From Ananas comosus (taxonomy: Eukaryota > Streptophyta > Magnoliopsida > Poales > Bromeliaceae), in the NCBI RefSeq assembly GCF_001540865.1, contig NC_033621.1:16881612-16945611 (forward strand): 64,000 bases of DNA. The letters run 5' to 3'. Positions 30,811 through 43,304 of this stretch are shown here, in pieces (positions within the stretch are counted from its first letter, which is position 1; each line of letters starts with the position of its first letter). Under the pieces are notes generated by a model, which searched no databases, had not been told where the DNA came from, and was given only the letters and a program-made list of their open reading frames with translations. The position numbers were made by a program, and so were the translations under genes.

Positions 30811-32292
30811 GTTTCGTTCCCGAAACTTGACCATATACCCACCGAAATCAAATTCGGATATTACTCCTCCACTGTAATATCACCCTTGAGTACTGGTCAA
30901 TTACATCTGGATATATCAACTTCCGTAGAAAGGGGAAAAAATAGGACTGCGGTTCCACCTGGACAAATCGAGGGAAAACGTACTAACCCAAAATCTACGG
31001 ACCAAAACTCACCGGGATCAACACCATCCTATAACCTGCGGACAAAGACAGTCCCGCGATTAGGATTATCCGATCCCAATTTGCCAATTCTGAGGTAATT
31101 AATCAACACTCAGAAATTTAGGTTCACTCTACCTTGGTCCGCATAGCCGTAACCGACTCGGCTACGTCGCAAGTTCACGTAGAAAAGTCACGAGACAACA
31201 CTTTAATCTAAAGTCTATTTACGTAGACTGAAATGAAAAACTCCAACTATCCAACAACGTCAACCTGCTCATCAGGAGCGAATACAAAACGTTGTTCTAA
31301 GACCTGAGTCAAAAACTCTCACCTTGGAGACCACAGTCTACCAACAATAACCAGTAACTACACAAACTGCCAAACCTCATCAATGAAAAGTCACCTGCGA
31401 CAACCTATAGTCCTAGGTCCAAGACCTCACTTTTCACCTGACCAAAAGGTCCAAACTGACAATACCAAATAAGCTAGACAATTTTATCTCCTCAAACTTA
31501 ATCCGGTACCAACAGACCACCAAAAACTCCTTGCAAGTCCATCGCTTGATGCACAGGTCGCCAATCGCAAAAGCGATACTAACCATCGGTGATGCTCAAC
31601 ACCTGTCTCTACAAGACCCTGTCGCTGCCGTCCTACAAGGGACCCTAGCGATCGATGTTCCCGGCAACACCCGATTACTTGTCTCATTGAGACCTAGGCG
31701 CACCTGTCATCAAATGACCGGACAAGCATACTAACCCAAGATTTGCATGATAAGTCAAGTCGCAAACCTTTTACGTTATCACATATGGTGGCAATCAAAG
31801 CCAACAACCAGGTTCAAGTCACTCAACCACTGATTCTAAACTTCATGACAACAGACTGAGACTACTACCCAAGAAACTCTTAGCTGTAGAAAGCACAACA
31901 ATAGGACCAACAATCACCTAGACTCGGACCAAAGTCAAAACCATCAGAAGTGACGAAAAGTCAACTGCGCAAAAACCTGCCAAGGAGTAATCCAAGGTTC
32001 GCCACAAGGTCAGNNNNNNNNNNNNNNNNNNNNNNNNNNNNNNNNNNNNNNNNNNNNNNNNNNNNNNNNNNNNNNNNNNNNNNNNNNNNNNNNNNNNNNN
32101 NNNNNNNNNNNNNGGAAGAGGAGATCTGTTGCGTCCTCATCTCATGGAGCTGCCCGGATCTGTCCCTTGAAGCCGCATACCCGGCCAATGCCGCTACCTG
32201 GGCTCGCAGGCTCAACGAGCGTCGCCCGACAACGGGACGTTGCGCCGCTCCTCCCAGGCTGCCGGTGTGGACCTCGTAACTCTCTTTGGTGT
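30811..32292 (-). mobile_element. Gypsy internal region, non-coding remnant
   Basis: Starts with AAGTTTCGTTCCCGAAACTT, whose counterpart (AAAGTTTCGTCCGCGAAACTT) sits in the same place beside the polypurine tract at 46.85 kb. No conserved pol block can be read on either strand. The span includes the N gap and a gag-start remnant, so most coding sequence was lost or is in the gap. Confidence 0.5.
32014..32113. other. Assembly gap, 100 N
   Basis: Exactly 100 N, the conventional placeholder for a gap of unknown size. Frames reported across it are not real. Confidence 0.98.
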
Positions 32293-32295
32293 CAT
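32114..32295 (-). pseudogene. Gypsy gag start remnant
   Basis: On the minus strand GCTTTCAGGACGCGATG leads into MTPKRVTRSTPAAWEERR and then a stop. The basic N-terminus and the TTTCAG-GA-GCGATG context parallel the gag start of the element at 49.6 kb (TTTCAGGAAGCGATGGC). The remainder is lost at the gap. Confidence 0.5.
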
Positions 32296-32642
32296 CGCGT
32301 CCTGAAAGCAACGCACACAAATTATTAGTGCTCGATACACGCGATCCCTTACACGTTCCACCTAACTACCCAATTAAGCGAAAAGCACGACGCCTAATTA
32401 TTCCTACTCTCGTGTTGTGTGGTCGCCGGCGCCCACAAAGCCCTTAAGCAGACACAATTAAGCCTTAATAATCCATCTCTACTTCCTTCTAGAGAAGTGT
32501 TACAGTTAACCCAATCACTCGGCTTTCGCATAAGCCAAGTCCACGTCTAAGCGTTTTCCTAAGTCCTTAGGGTTCCACCTATGGTTGCTAGGTCATTCCG
32601 CTAGACTTTTGCTTTCAACTTCCGTCTCTGAACCATTATATC
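32296..32642 (-). other. Gypsy leader with degenerate primer-binding site
   Basis: About 350 bp of untranslated leader between gag and the LTR. TGGTTCAGAGAC (minus strand, 32624-32635) is a degraded form of TGGTATCAGAGC, 7 nt from the LTR end at 32643. That is the same spacing as in the 49.97 kb element. Confidence 0.55.
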
Positions 32643-34645
32643 TGTGCAGCCCCAATCCCCCAAATTAAGTCGGGTTCGGGTCTACGTCGACCGAACGCCG
32701 ACGGACAGCCTCCCCTGTCCGCCAGCGCTCTAACAACACGTAAATTACAATTAAAAGAGAATGCATAATAATAGAAGGCTCGCACGAGGGCTAAGCAACA
32801 ACGGGAACTGAAAGCTCTAAGCTAAATATAAATCACATGATATTTATGATTCATTTAACCAAATATCAAGTAAGCAAACTATTACATTCTATTCAATCAT
32901 GTATCTTTTTACATTTAGTCATCCAACCCAAATACATGATTGTTTACACTTTTCCATACCTAAGTCACAGAATAAATGATACATGTATAACAAAAGGGAA
33001 TGACTACAAATGTATAAAGTCCCGGTGGCGGCATCTACGGCGCCAACACCCTTGCCTCGTTCCCCCCCGCCCCGCTCGGTACTAGGACCTGTAGGTGTTA
33101 GTGAGTGTGAGAACTACAACAAAGTTACGCCAGTGGGTCAGGCTCAATCGACCTTCGCCGACATTACCACTAGGTCCATCTCACGGCATAAGATCAAGGA
33201 AAAAAGTAACATATTACTAATGCAATAAACTAGCCTGCAAAAAGAAGTCAGTCAGATATAACAATTTCAATGGTATAATTGGAAATGGCATGCCATGCTC
33301 CAATCATATCAAAACTTTGGCTAATTAAGCCCGAATCTTACTCGTTAATCTCTGTTAACACCCAATAACTCACACTCCAAAATCCTTAATAAGGGGACGT
33401 CGAACACTCCCTAGGGTACTGCCGGGCGGCGGCGCGGCGCGCGGAGCTGCGGACTTTACAGCCCAGTGTGACCAACTCCGGAGCGCACCGCTCGAGGGGA
33501 CGCGACCTCCCTCAACAAGACGAAATGGAGTATCACTTAATCCTCAACTGATGACTCATACCACGTATCACAATGCAATATCACGATAGGATCTCTAACC
33601 TATTGTAATTCTTGGCCATCTCTCAAGGCTTTATCTTCGACCCATTGTCATTATGGGTTAAACTATATTCAACGGTTCATGCTCCAATGCAATTCTGTTT
33701 CTATGTAATGACACCCTTGTTCTAAGGTCCAAGTCCATCCTTGACATTCACGCACTTGAGGGTCGCAATCAACATGTCCTTTTGTTCTATCTTCTCTAAT
33801 GTTCAACTACGTAAAGCATATATAATGAAGTTAAACCAAAGTTCCTACATGTTGCTACCCTACTATGCATGAATGAGTATATATATATAGTATCATATAG
33901 CTCAGATAAGAGAAACAAGACATAGAAGGGAATCCAACCGATTCCGGCGTGCACGCCCCCAACCTCTATGGTACGTTGTGGGTGTAGTAGTATTAAGCCC
34001 CACTTTACGAAAGCCGATTCCGCTCCTATAATCAAAATAGTGCCATATTAGGCTTTTTGTACATGAACTATACTCTAACATTTTCGAAATGTTAAACGAA
34101 GTTGTCCAACGGTTTAGGGCACCCCCAATTAGGTTTCTACGGGGTCAATTTGTCCCGAACAATCCTAGGCAAAAGCCCCAAATTCAAGCCCTAATATTGC
34201 CATTTAGGGTTTTCCATGAATCGATCCAACCCTAAGCAAAGAAATAACATAGGATCATCTAAAGAAGCATCCTAACAAGGGTTTCTAGACCTTTGGCACC
34301 AACCCTAGGGCTCCAAACATCATTCCAAGGATTCACCATGAGAAGCACCTTGAGCTCTCATGGGTTCCATGGTATTCATGGCTCAAAGAGCCCTAAAGCC
34401 TCTAAGGAGCACAAGGCTCCAAATCCCTAAGCCAAAATCCAAACCCTAGAGGAAAACCTACAAAACTTACCTCTAGTCCAAGCTCCACCAAGATTCTCCT
34501 TGTTGGAGACTCCTAGAACCTCCAAAGCCTCCAAATCCTCCTCTCTCTCTCTTCTTCTTCTTCCCCAAGTTCTAGAGCATGGGTCTAGAGAGAGAAAGAG
34601 AGAAATGGGTGAGAGGGTGAAATGGCTGTGAAAGAGCGGGTGAGT

Positions 34646-34680
34646 CATATATAGTGTTGTAACAATTGCACTACAGCCCT
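34646..34680 (-). promoter_or_regulatory. LTR core promoter, minus strand
   Basis: On the minus strand TGCAATTGTTACAACAC is followed directly by TATATATGACTC. The same element plus TATA is seen at 14041-14070 on the plus strand. Confidence 0.55.
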
Positions 34681-34724
34681 CCACTTGTTTCCACTTGAAC
34701 TGCCCAGACTGGGCATTTTCGCCT

Positions 34725-34930
34725 TCGGGGACCGGTCTCCCGACCAGGGACCGGTTCCCAGACGGGGTTTTCCAGGGACTTAGCAAATTTTTCGAGTTTC
34801 GGCTGTGCGCAGCGAGGGGCCGGTCTGCTCCGTCAGGGACCGGTCTCCCGAGGACGCGGTCTCAACCACAGGGACGGATGCCTCAGGATTTCCTGCAGGC
34901 TACGCCACGGGGACCGGTTTCTCTTCAGGG
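34725..34930. repeat. ACCGGT palindrome cluster in LTR U3
   Basis: Recurrent GGGACCGGTCTCCC and GGACCGGTT motifs, at least five in about 200 bp, upstream (on the minus strand) of the promoter. Similar clusters occur at 61600-61660 and 62045-62325. Confidence 0.7.
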
Positions 34931-35109
34931 ACCGTCCCCGAGAGCTCAAAATCTGGGACTTAGCCAATTATTCAGATTTGCCTCCGGGTCCCTTTTGCTC
35001 CGTTTATGACTCCAATGCACTTAGGTCCACTTTAACTACTCGTTCAATTTCGCGTTCCGCTCGTTTTGACGGAACTCGGTATGATTCACAAGGGATGTGG
35101 TATGTTACA

Positions 35110-35620
35110 TGTTGGACGAGCGTTTGAGGTGGGTTAATGTTGATCAAACACTTCGGAATTTCTCCTAAGTTTTAGAAAATGTCAGCATGCTTCTATTGGT
35201 AGTACAGTCCCATGTTAGTAGCTCAAATTCATGGATTGGCATGGTTTATATGGAATCTGAATTTCGAGCATAATCTAATGATTTTAGATAAATCTGATAT
35301 GCTGAATTGGGATATGACTTAGGAGAAAACTTATTTAACCTACACCTGTCATTCTCGAAAAGTTACTAGATTTAACTTCAGGAGCTGTTTCTCTTTTGTA
35401 TCACCGTTGTTAGTGCATCGTGGATACTTAAATTAGGGTAGGTTGAGATTATGCTCGTGTTGAGGGGCCGAGCTCATTTTACAGCGAGGTAAGGCTGTTC
35501 TGTATTGTCGGGTGCCGTCGGGGCTGACGGTGGACTCAGATTCCTATAATTGCTATTAGATTGTGCCGAGGGCATGTGAGCCTTAGTTGTTAGACCAGTT
35601 TGACCCATTTGTGTTGACTA
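35110..35620 (+). mobile_element. LTR family D fragment (second copy)
   Basis: Matches the tail of the LTR at 9930-10440 along its length, with the same word order (ATGTCAGCATG, GTAGCTCAAATTC, GACTTAGGAGAAA, TTAACTTCAGGAGCTGTTT, TTGTGCCGAGGGCA). It directly abuts the LTR end at 35109. Confidence 0.65.
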
Positions 35621-36961
35621 TAACTTGTGTGAGCTTGATTGAGCTCGGCAGAGACACGCTTGCACACTCGGTTGGGTCGCACCCACGAGTGCCGCTCCGG
35701 AGTGAGGCTTTTCTTGCGTTGATGTCACAGCAGTCCTGTTTTGGGTAGTTTTCTTGGACCGACCACCTCGTGTGTCACGACCCGACACCGCCAATTTGGA
35801 CAGTTCGAGTCTGAAACAGACCTGCCGAACAGACAGAGTTTCCCCTGTCCGCCCGAAGCGTAACAAAGTCTATGCATACATATCCAAACAAGAGATATTA
35901 GCATTCAACATTAAGAGAGGCAATCACAGATACAAGAGAATTTAAACTATCTATTACATCTTATTTACACATGGTGTATTTAACAACTTACATTCTTTAG
36001 CTTATTAGCAAACCTCTCATTTAACATACAAACTAACATCTCACATATACATCACATTTTCTTTCCAAAAGGGTTTTTACATTCATTCTTTTCTTGCTAT
36101 ACATGGGGGTAGTGAGCTAATGCCAGTGGTCCACTCTATCTAGGGCACGATGCCCTTGCCGCGATCCTCGATGGACGCGCTCGTACTAGGCTCTTCAAAA
36201 CAAGGTGTGAGAACTAAACAAAGTTCCCAGTGGGTTCGGTCGCCGACCCCGTTGATTTTTCCACTAGGTCTAAGAAGGCATAGAAACAATAGATAGGTCA
36301 ATATGACAACGGAGTAATAGGTAGAACAATAAGCCTAACATACACATATTCATCTATATCATGCTTCAAATGTGTAACTATGCCTTTACCAATCATGTCA
36401 ACAAGTATAAGTTCTACCATGTATGCAACATATATATGAAATGCTATAACCATGGCTTGATTCAATCCAACCTGTTCGCCTAAAGGTCGAACCACGACTC
36501 GCAATACCTTGTCACGCGACCATGACCGTCTGCCGGGCCCCTATTGCTCTATCTCACTATAATACAACTCGGAGCTCACTGCTTGGGAGGCGCGACCATC
36601 CACAAGCTAAACAGATACAGACGACGCGAGTATGATCATAGTCCTCCCACCCAAGGTCCGCGGGAATCCCACATCCCATCCAATCACAAGGCATGCTATA
36701 CACACACACTCGGCCACATATGCAACAGTTTCAATTCTCATTATGCCATAGGTTCACATAACTAGTTCCTCATGAATTTAGTATATTCTCACAACATTTT
36801 CACATGCATATGTTCACTAGTATTTCATGCAACATGCACATATACAACTATCTTGGTATTATACAATAAGTGCATCTATGGTTCTTATGCATCATACATA
36901 TACACATCTATCTCAACATCATGCAAATAATATACACCTACAAGTATCATGCACATGGATC

Positions 36962-37599
36962 TGTTAGAAAATTGCGTACGGTAAAACGCAGCGGAAAAGG
37001 AAATCAAACAAATTTGATTTTGAAAAACTCTCGAGATCCAATCTCAAAAACCACGCAATTAGGATCCCTCATGTTCTTTAAGATTAAAGAAGAAAAGTAA
37101 GATCGAATCTTTACCTTTTTTTTTGCGGATAAATCTTCGCCTCAATTTGATGATCGTGGAATCGGGTTCTCTTGAAGCCGCACACGCGTCCGGCCTCTAT
37201 AGGTATCCACACGAGGTTCTTGATTTGATCGATGNTTCTCTAACAACCACCTGCATATTCGCTTCAGTGTCCCCACACTGTCGACTCGAAACTCGTCTAC
37301 CCTCAAAAGGGAAGCGACTTATGCACCAATCTCATCGGATCAATCACCGTCCCCGTGATGATCCATTGATCGGGAGCATTTAGGAATTAATCACCAATGA
37401 CACATGTCTCAAATTCTCAACACTTGAGAATATATGTCATCATCTTATTAATTCCTTGGACGATTCATGGACACATACACAACATGAATGGAAATAAAAA
37501 CCCAAAGTTATTCATAATATTTTAAAATCAAATACAAAATTATGTCCTAGAAAGAATACATGTGTCGGCCTGGTTGGCTTCTAGGGCATACATCTAACA
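36962..37599 (-). mobile_element. Solo Ty1/copia LTR with TSD
   Basis: 638 bp from TGTTAGAAAATTGCG to GCATACATCTAACA, with perfect 6-bp TGTTAG/CTAACA ends. The 5-bp target duplication is GGATC on both sides (36957-36961, 37600-37604). Read on the minus strand it opens TGTTAGATGTATGCCCTAG, a common plant copia LTR start. One unresolved base lies at 37235. Internal sequence is absent, indicating LTR-LTR recombination. Confidence 0.9.
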
Positions 37600-38082
37600 G
37601 GATCACCATCCCTCATACTAAGCATGAATTTACCACAACTCATAGGTTTCTCACATAACTCAATGCATGATGAAATATGATCAATATAAGTAGAACTTAG
37701 ACATAGAATGAAACTCGGCTAATTCGAATAGCACCCCCCCACCTCGTGGTGTCGTCACGAAGTGGGTACCCTAGCAGCACGATTTATGGCCGTCGATTTC
37801 CTCTTACTGCGGCAAACGAAGCAAAAATAGGGTTTTCTTCACTTTGACCACCTCCGGCTCAACAGAATTTCAATCCTAGCGATCCTCTGCATCAGTTTTA
37901 CCTTCAATTGTGGAAACAGAGGATCAATTGAGATCAAACCCCTTATGATCAAAAACCCTATTTTGAAACCCCTAAAACCTTCATATTGCATAAAATCCAA
38001 ACCTCATGGTAGTTTATGCAATAACATGGATTAACATCATCTAAGGTTCCAACTAAACACATTTTTAAGGGATTTTATACAA

Positions 38083-38576
38083 GGGGCAATTGCTTATATA
38101 CCCCTGAAAAGTTCCCGACTTTCCGATTTATCCCTCGTAGAAGGCTAATATTGAAAATACCCCACCTACATTCCAACCTATTTCTAATATACCCTTAGAG
38201 TTAAAATCTGTTAAATAACCATGTTATCTCTGTAAAATTACTATTTTGCCCTTTCAAATATACCGTTCCACCATCACTGTCTTTCTTATTTGCCCTTAAA
38301 GTTAGGAGCACAAAAAGTGTTTTGACTTTTGGTATACCCCTCTACCGTCACCAACCTTTCTTATTTGTCCTTAAGTTAAGGGCAAGATTGGCATTTTAAT
38401 TTTTTTAACTGTGGTAGATATTTAACTCACGTTTAACCCAGGTTAACTTAACAGGAGATAACTGCGAGGGTATTTTGCAATAACGGTGGAACATACGAGG
38501 GGTATTTTAGAAAGAAAAAAAGTAGGAGTAAATCGGATATTTTCAAACGTATGAGGGGTATATAGGCAATTTTCCC
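38083..38576. mobile_element. Mutator-like MITE, 494 bp
   Basis: The left GGGGCAATTGCTTATATACC and the complement of the right end (GGGAAAATTGCCTATATACC) form the terminal inverted repeat. It is flanked by TTTATACAA (38074-38082) and TTTATACAG (38577-38585), a 9-bp TSD with one mismatch. The interior repeats the CTTATTTG-CCTTAA and TACCCCTCTACCGTCACC words. No coding frame. Confidence 0.75.
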
Positions 38577-38625
38577 TTTATACAGAACCCTAACTTAAAC
38601 ACCCAAATCTCTCAAAGCTTATGTC

Positions 38626-38956
38626 ATTCCGCGGGACCCAGCATAGACCCGCCCGGTGCGTGCCCAGACCCGCCATATATTTGCACATATAAAGCGTCTA
38701 CAACAATAGAGATATGAAAGTAAGAAGAAGTAAGACAATTAGAGATATCAGAGCAACCAGCAGCTAAATACTAACAACAAGTAGAGAAAAAGGAAACTAA
38801 TCCACTAATATAAAACATAAAGTAAATACATCAACTATCTCAAGATACAAAAGGGGTGGTCTCCATACATGGTACAACTCTCAACCTCTCCAAAATAAAA
38901 CTAATGAGAGGTAGACCACCTATCGAAAAATCCCTCGCCAAAGAGCTAGCTCGAGG
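38626..38956. mobile_element. Fragment of another LTR tail
   Basis: TGTCATTCCGCGGGACCCAG at 38626 resembles an LTR terminus of this group, followed by AT-rich sequence and TGAGAGGTAGACCACC. Too short and diverged to assign. Confidence 0.4.
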
Positions 38957-40511
38957 TGTAAGGACTGAGATTTTTGCAGTGTAGCTAAACTCTCAGTTGA
39001 CGATGTTTTTGTGTGCAATTTAATTACAAAAGCACTCGTCAAGTTTCGGGAGAAATCGAGTTAAAACGGAGATTCTACGCGATTTCTAAGTTTCACTTAA
39101 AGTGAATAGTAACTCGATTTTCCAGAGAAGCCACGGTGTGAAGTTGGCTTCAGGCTTGTATCGGACTCCGTTCCTAGCGGTCCAATAGCTCGTTTCGACC
39201 GGTTCAGCTGTTCTGGAACTAATGGCGCTGATGGATTTTGAGTTTGACGCACGGATTTCGAGAAAATCCAAAAAATACATGTTTTATATGTATTTTTGTG
39301 TTATTCATTCTGTTGGAATGAAAAGTTGGATTTCATCGCGAATCCGTGGTCGATCGAGGTGAACCAAAATCGTAGCTTTGTTGTCTCCGAGGTGCTGATC
39401 GCACTGGTGCGATCCGTTCGCAAATCCGACGGACGGATCTGCGGAGATCGCACGTTGATCGAGGAGAGGTCGATGAGGGCAAATTGGTATTTTTGTGAAA
39501 GTTGCGATATTTTATGTACCGTTTTGTGTGAGATCGCACGTGGAGGGGTATTCACGCATTTTACTCAGGCTGGGAAGGATTTAGCTTGAAATAGTAAGTC
39601 TAGGTGGACTTTCTTGCAATTTTGCGCCTTACTTATATTGTTTTCTAGGGTTTTCTTGAGATCCGAGCCCTAGATCATCCCTAGTTAACCCTAACCGCAC
39701 CCCAGCCACGTTCTTGCCTCCCTCTGACCTAGCCGCACGACTCCCGGCCGCCGCCGACTGATCTCCGGCCAGGCACCACCACCCCAGCCCTTTTCTTTCC
39801 CTCTCCCTCTCTTGTTCCCACCTTCCTTCTCCAGCGGCTTGGACCCGAGCAAGGGGAGGACTCAAAACCTCATCCCTCGGCCGCCTCCACCCTCCCTCGA
39901 CCTCAGGCACACAGCCGCCGCCGCCCCGAGCCGCCCGGAGCGCCGTCGCAGCCGCTCCAGCCAGCAGCAGCCGCCCCAGCCCGAGCCCAGGCCGAGGCAA
40001 GCCTGCGGCCCTTTTCTCTGCACCGCAGCCATCGTGACCACCCCGGCCGACTTTCCAGAGCCTCGGCGTCCTTCCCCGCAGCCCGCCGCCGTCGCCGAAC
40101 GCCGCCGTCGCGCTGCAACCACCCTGCGGCCGCCCTGCTTCAGTTTGGCCGAACTTTGGCCCGCTTCAGCCCCGCGCGCAGCCGCCGCCCAACGACGGCC
40201 TAGCTACCCTTCCCCGGCCTCCATCAACCCTCCGCCGCCGTCCCGAAGCTTCCCCCGGCCGCCGTGGCCGCCGCTGCACTTGGAACCCGAGCCCGATCTC
40301 GTGCGGACTTAGCTTGCTCCACCGACGCCGCCGCCGCACCCCGCCGTCAACCGAGGTGAGCACGGTACTCCTCACCTCCCCCGCACCCATCCCTGGCTCC
40401 CGCGCGCGCCGCCGTGCCGCCGGAAGCCGGCCGGAGCAAGCTTGCTCCGGCCAAGCCCGAAATAGGGCTTAGTTTGGATGGTTTATTGTTCTGAGCTTCC
40501 TGAGCCTCCCC
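38957..40511 (+). mobile_element. LTR family C, plus copy, interrupted at 40512
   Basis: Starts TGTAAGGACTGAGATTTTTG and follows the 25627 copy closely. It continues into a very GC-rich CCG/GCC segment (39700-40450) that yields long proline/arginine-rich chance frames. A GGTGAGCACGGTACTCCTCA block lies near 40350. It is cut at TCCCC (40507-40511) by the next element, and that pentamer is its target-site duplication. Confidence 0.7.
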
Positions 40512-41409
40512 TGTCACGCCCCGAGCTCCGCCAATTTGGTCGGATTCGGCCACGTCGACAGACCGCCGAACGGACAGAGCTTTCCCTGTACGTTCTAGGC
40601 GTAACAATCTAAACAATGCAACAGAAGAGGTCCCAACCAGGAACAGTAGCAAGTATGTAGATTGCATAAGTATCAAAAACATAAAAGGCTAACTATGCTA
40701 TTACAAGCATTCATTTCATAATTTTACATTTAGAAAATTTCATCAGTCTTTAAACTCTTACATAAGCCTTTATACAATTTAATGCTTATACAATTTATAC
40801 AAATTCGATACAAATTTGTTTCTTTCATACTGAACTCTGAGCTAGACTGCTTCAGGGTACTGCTATCTCTGGTCTCGGTGGTAGGGCGCTATCTACGAAG
40901 CTACGCCCAGTCCTCGCGCCGCCGCACCGCTCACGTGCGAACCTGTACCCCCAAAACAACATGGGGGTGAGAACTATATAAATAGTTCCCAGTGGGTACG
41001 GCCACCCAAGAGAAGAGCTCGACCCACCAGGTCCAAAGGAGGCAACTGCAGGTTAGTAAACTGAACAGATAGATAGATATTCGATGATACAATTAATAAA
41101 ACCATACCTTGCCTCGCGATATGCAATATGTAAATCATGCAACTATGTAACAAGTAGATCTACTGATCCTACTTTATATCTTTAACCATTCTTTACTTGT
41201 AGCCGTTCTTTATTAGCTGTTTACGTTCATTAGCTATTCTTTATTCTTATTCTTTATTCTTATTCTTTATTCATATCGTGCTCACCGGCGATTCTTTCCT
41301 AAGGTTACTTTACCTTAGTCATCTAGCCACCCGACTCGGTCTTGAGTCAATCATTCGCGGACTACCGCGCACTGGCTGCTCAACAGCCTACCGCCCTCTG
41401 TGACTTAGC

Positions 41410-41951
41410 CAGTTGGCGGCGAAATCGTCGCACACGCCGAACACTAGTTCAAGTCCCTTGACTTGGCCATCTGGCGGCGAACGAATCGCACCTCACCCAA
41501 CCACGGCCTAGGTGTATGACTTAGCCACCCGGCGGCGAAATCGTCGCACACGCGACGACAGTAGTTCAGTCAACAGGTGGTAGGATCCACAAACTGGCTT
41601 AACCATCTGGCGGCGAAATCGTCGCACACGCCACGACAGTAGTTCAGTCAACAGGCGGTAGGATCCACAAACTAGCTTAACCATCTGGCGGCAAAATCGT
41701 CGCACACGCCAAACAATGGTTCAAGCCCCTGGGCGGCGAAATCATCGCACACACCCAATCCTCCCTTGGTATCAACCTCGGCGGCGAAATCGTCGCACAC
41801 GNAGGTGGTAGGATCCACAAACTGGCTTAACCATCTGGCGGCGAAATAGTCGCACACGCCAAACAATGGTTCAAGCCCCTGGGCGGCGAAATCATCGCAC
41901 ACACCCAATCCTCCCTTGGTATCAACCTCGGCGGCGAAATCGTCGCACACG
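41410..41951. repeat. Tandem repeat CGGCGAAATCGTCGCACAC in the LTR
   Basis: A core of about 20 bp recurs with spacers of 30-60 bp, about ten times as assembled. The last 149 bp (41803-41951) repeat 41653-41801 across the single N at 41802, so about seven units are probably real. The complement occurs in the LTR at 1510-1720. Confidence 0.8.
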
Positions 41952-43304
41952 CCCTAGCCTTGATACCAAGGTTATCACAGATCTTGGGATTCCGGAATCC
42001 ATTTCACATAACTTAAGGGTTTACTCTTTTACCCTATTTCGACAACCTTTCTAGGTCTAAATCAATCATCTTTACGTGGTCTTTCTACCACTATACTCCA
42101 TAACTTAGTCCAATTTTACTAAGTGTTACAATATGTCACGACCTAGGTATCCAATCACACTAGGTTCTATGTCATTTCACCTAGATCTCAACTCTAGGTT
42201 TACTTACTTGACCTCTGTCCAGTGACACTAGGTTCATGTTCGACCTATGTTTATACATTAGGTTCATGCCACTCGATCTATTTATTATCCTAGTTATCTA
42301 CGCCTAGGATTATAATTTGCACATTTTCATTTACTTTGTCACCGTCAAGATTTCTACTCAACTGGAGTTGTCGATTTATACCCAATTCTTAGGGATTTAA
42401 CATGAGGTTCATAGTTTTCATATTCTCACTCATCTTGTTACCATCGCGGTTTCCAGTCAATTAGAATTATCGACTTTCATATAGCTTGAACTATAGTACA
42501 TTCACTTCCATATATGTTTAGACATAGGCATCAAACGTTCATATTCAACTTGCCTGACTTTAGTCTATGTATCAACATTCACATATCATTTATCATTCAT
42601 ATGTTCATGTATGTTTAGTCATATGCATCGAGCATTCATGTTTATATAGGCTTAGTCATATGCATCTAGCATTCATATCCATATGCATCTAGCATTCATA
42701 TTTCTAGGGTAACCATTATAGATCATCATATATCAACAATCATATATGCCTACTCATATGCATCTAGCATTCATGTTCATATATCGACAATCATATTCAT
42801 TTATGCGTCAAATGAAACCATGTTTTACTTTGGCATGGAAGTGACCTAATCACTTCGGTAAAGCACAACCCACCTTTATTTGATACCTGGATGCGAGAAA
42901 TCCGCTTCTCGCACTTTCCCGAGAACCGCGACCCGCGCTCCCGACACTTGTCGCCGAAAATGTTCTTTTGGCGATATCTTTGCGTAGGCTCGACGGATTG
43001 CCGAACCGACTTCGCCAACGCGTTTCTTTTACCCTCAATTAGGTTTGTACGCGGTCAATTTTACGTTAGGACTTCAATCCTGCAAAAGTGCATTAGCGAG
43101 GTCAGTTTCTATAAAACCCTTTTTGATGCAATTTCACAATTCAATTCCTTCTATTCTTTCATATTTCCTCTTATTCTTTCTTTTCTTTCTTTCTTTCTTT
43201 TATTTCCCTGCAGCTTTCTTACTTTCTTTTCTTTCTTTCTTTTCTTTCCTTGCTTTCTTTCTTTTCTTTCTTGCTTTCTTGCTTTTCTTTCCCTGCTGCC
43301 CCTG

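Larger units (their letters stand above)
32643..35109 (-). mobile_element. Gypsy 5' LTR, about 2.5 kb, minus orientation
   Basis: On the minus strand it starts TGTAACATACCACATCCC (35109) and ends GGGGCTGCACA (32643) next to the primer site. It carries the shared terminal block (AGTCGGGTTCGGG, CGACCGAACGCCGACGGACA on the plus strand), a promoter near 34650, and several ACCGGT motifs at 34725-34930. It does not match the 3' LTR at 29605-30790, so the two flank a chimeric or rearranged insertion. Confidence 0.6.
35773..38625 (-). mobile_element. Large LTR, minus orientation, with two nested insertions
   Basis: Begins TGTCACGACCCGACACCG with the shared terminal block (CTGCCGAACAGACAGAG, CCCCTGTCCGCCC). 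It continues through GTGAGAACTAAACAAAGTTC and CCAGTGGGTTCGG modules and AT-rich repeats to CCTAACTTAAACACCC-like sequence. It is interrupted by a solo copia LTR (36962-37599) and a Mutator-like MITE (38083-38576). No coding remnant. Confidence 0.6.

Noticed and set aside
31950..32320. Frames of 109-119 codons on both strands
   Set aside because: They run through 100 N; only the short gag-start remnant on the minus strand is supported.
39629..40390. Several Pro/Arg-rich frames, up to 166 codons
   Set aside because: They overlap each other on both strands in the CCG-rich part of an LTR, with no family resemblance.
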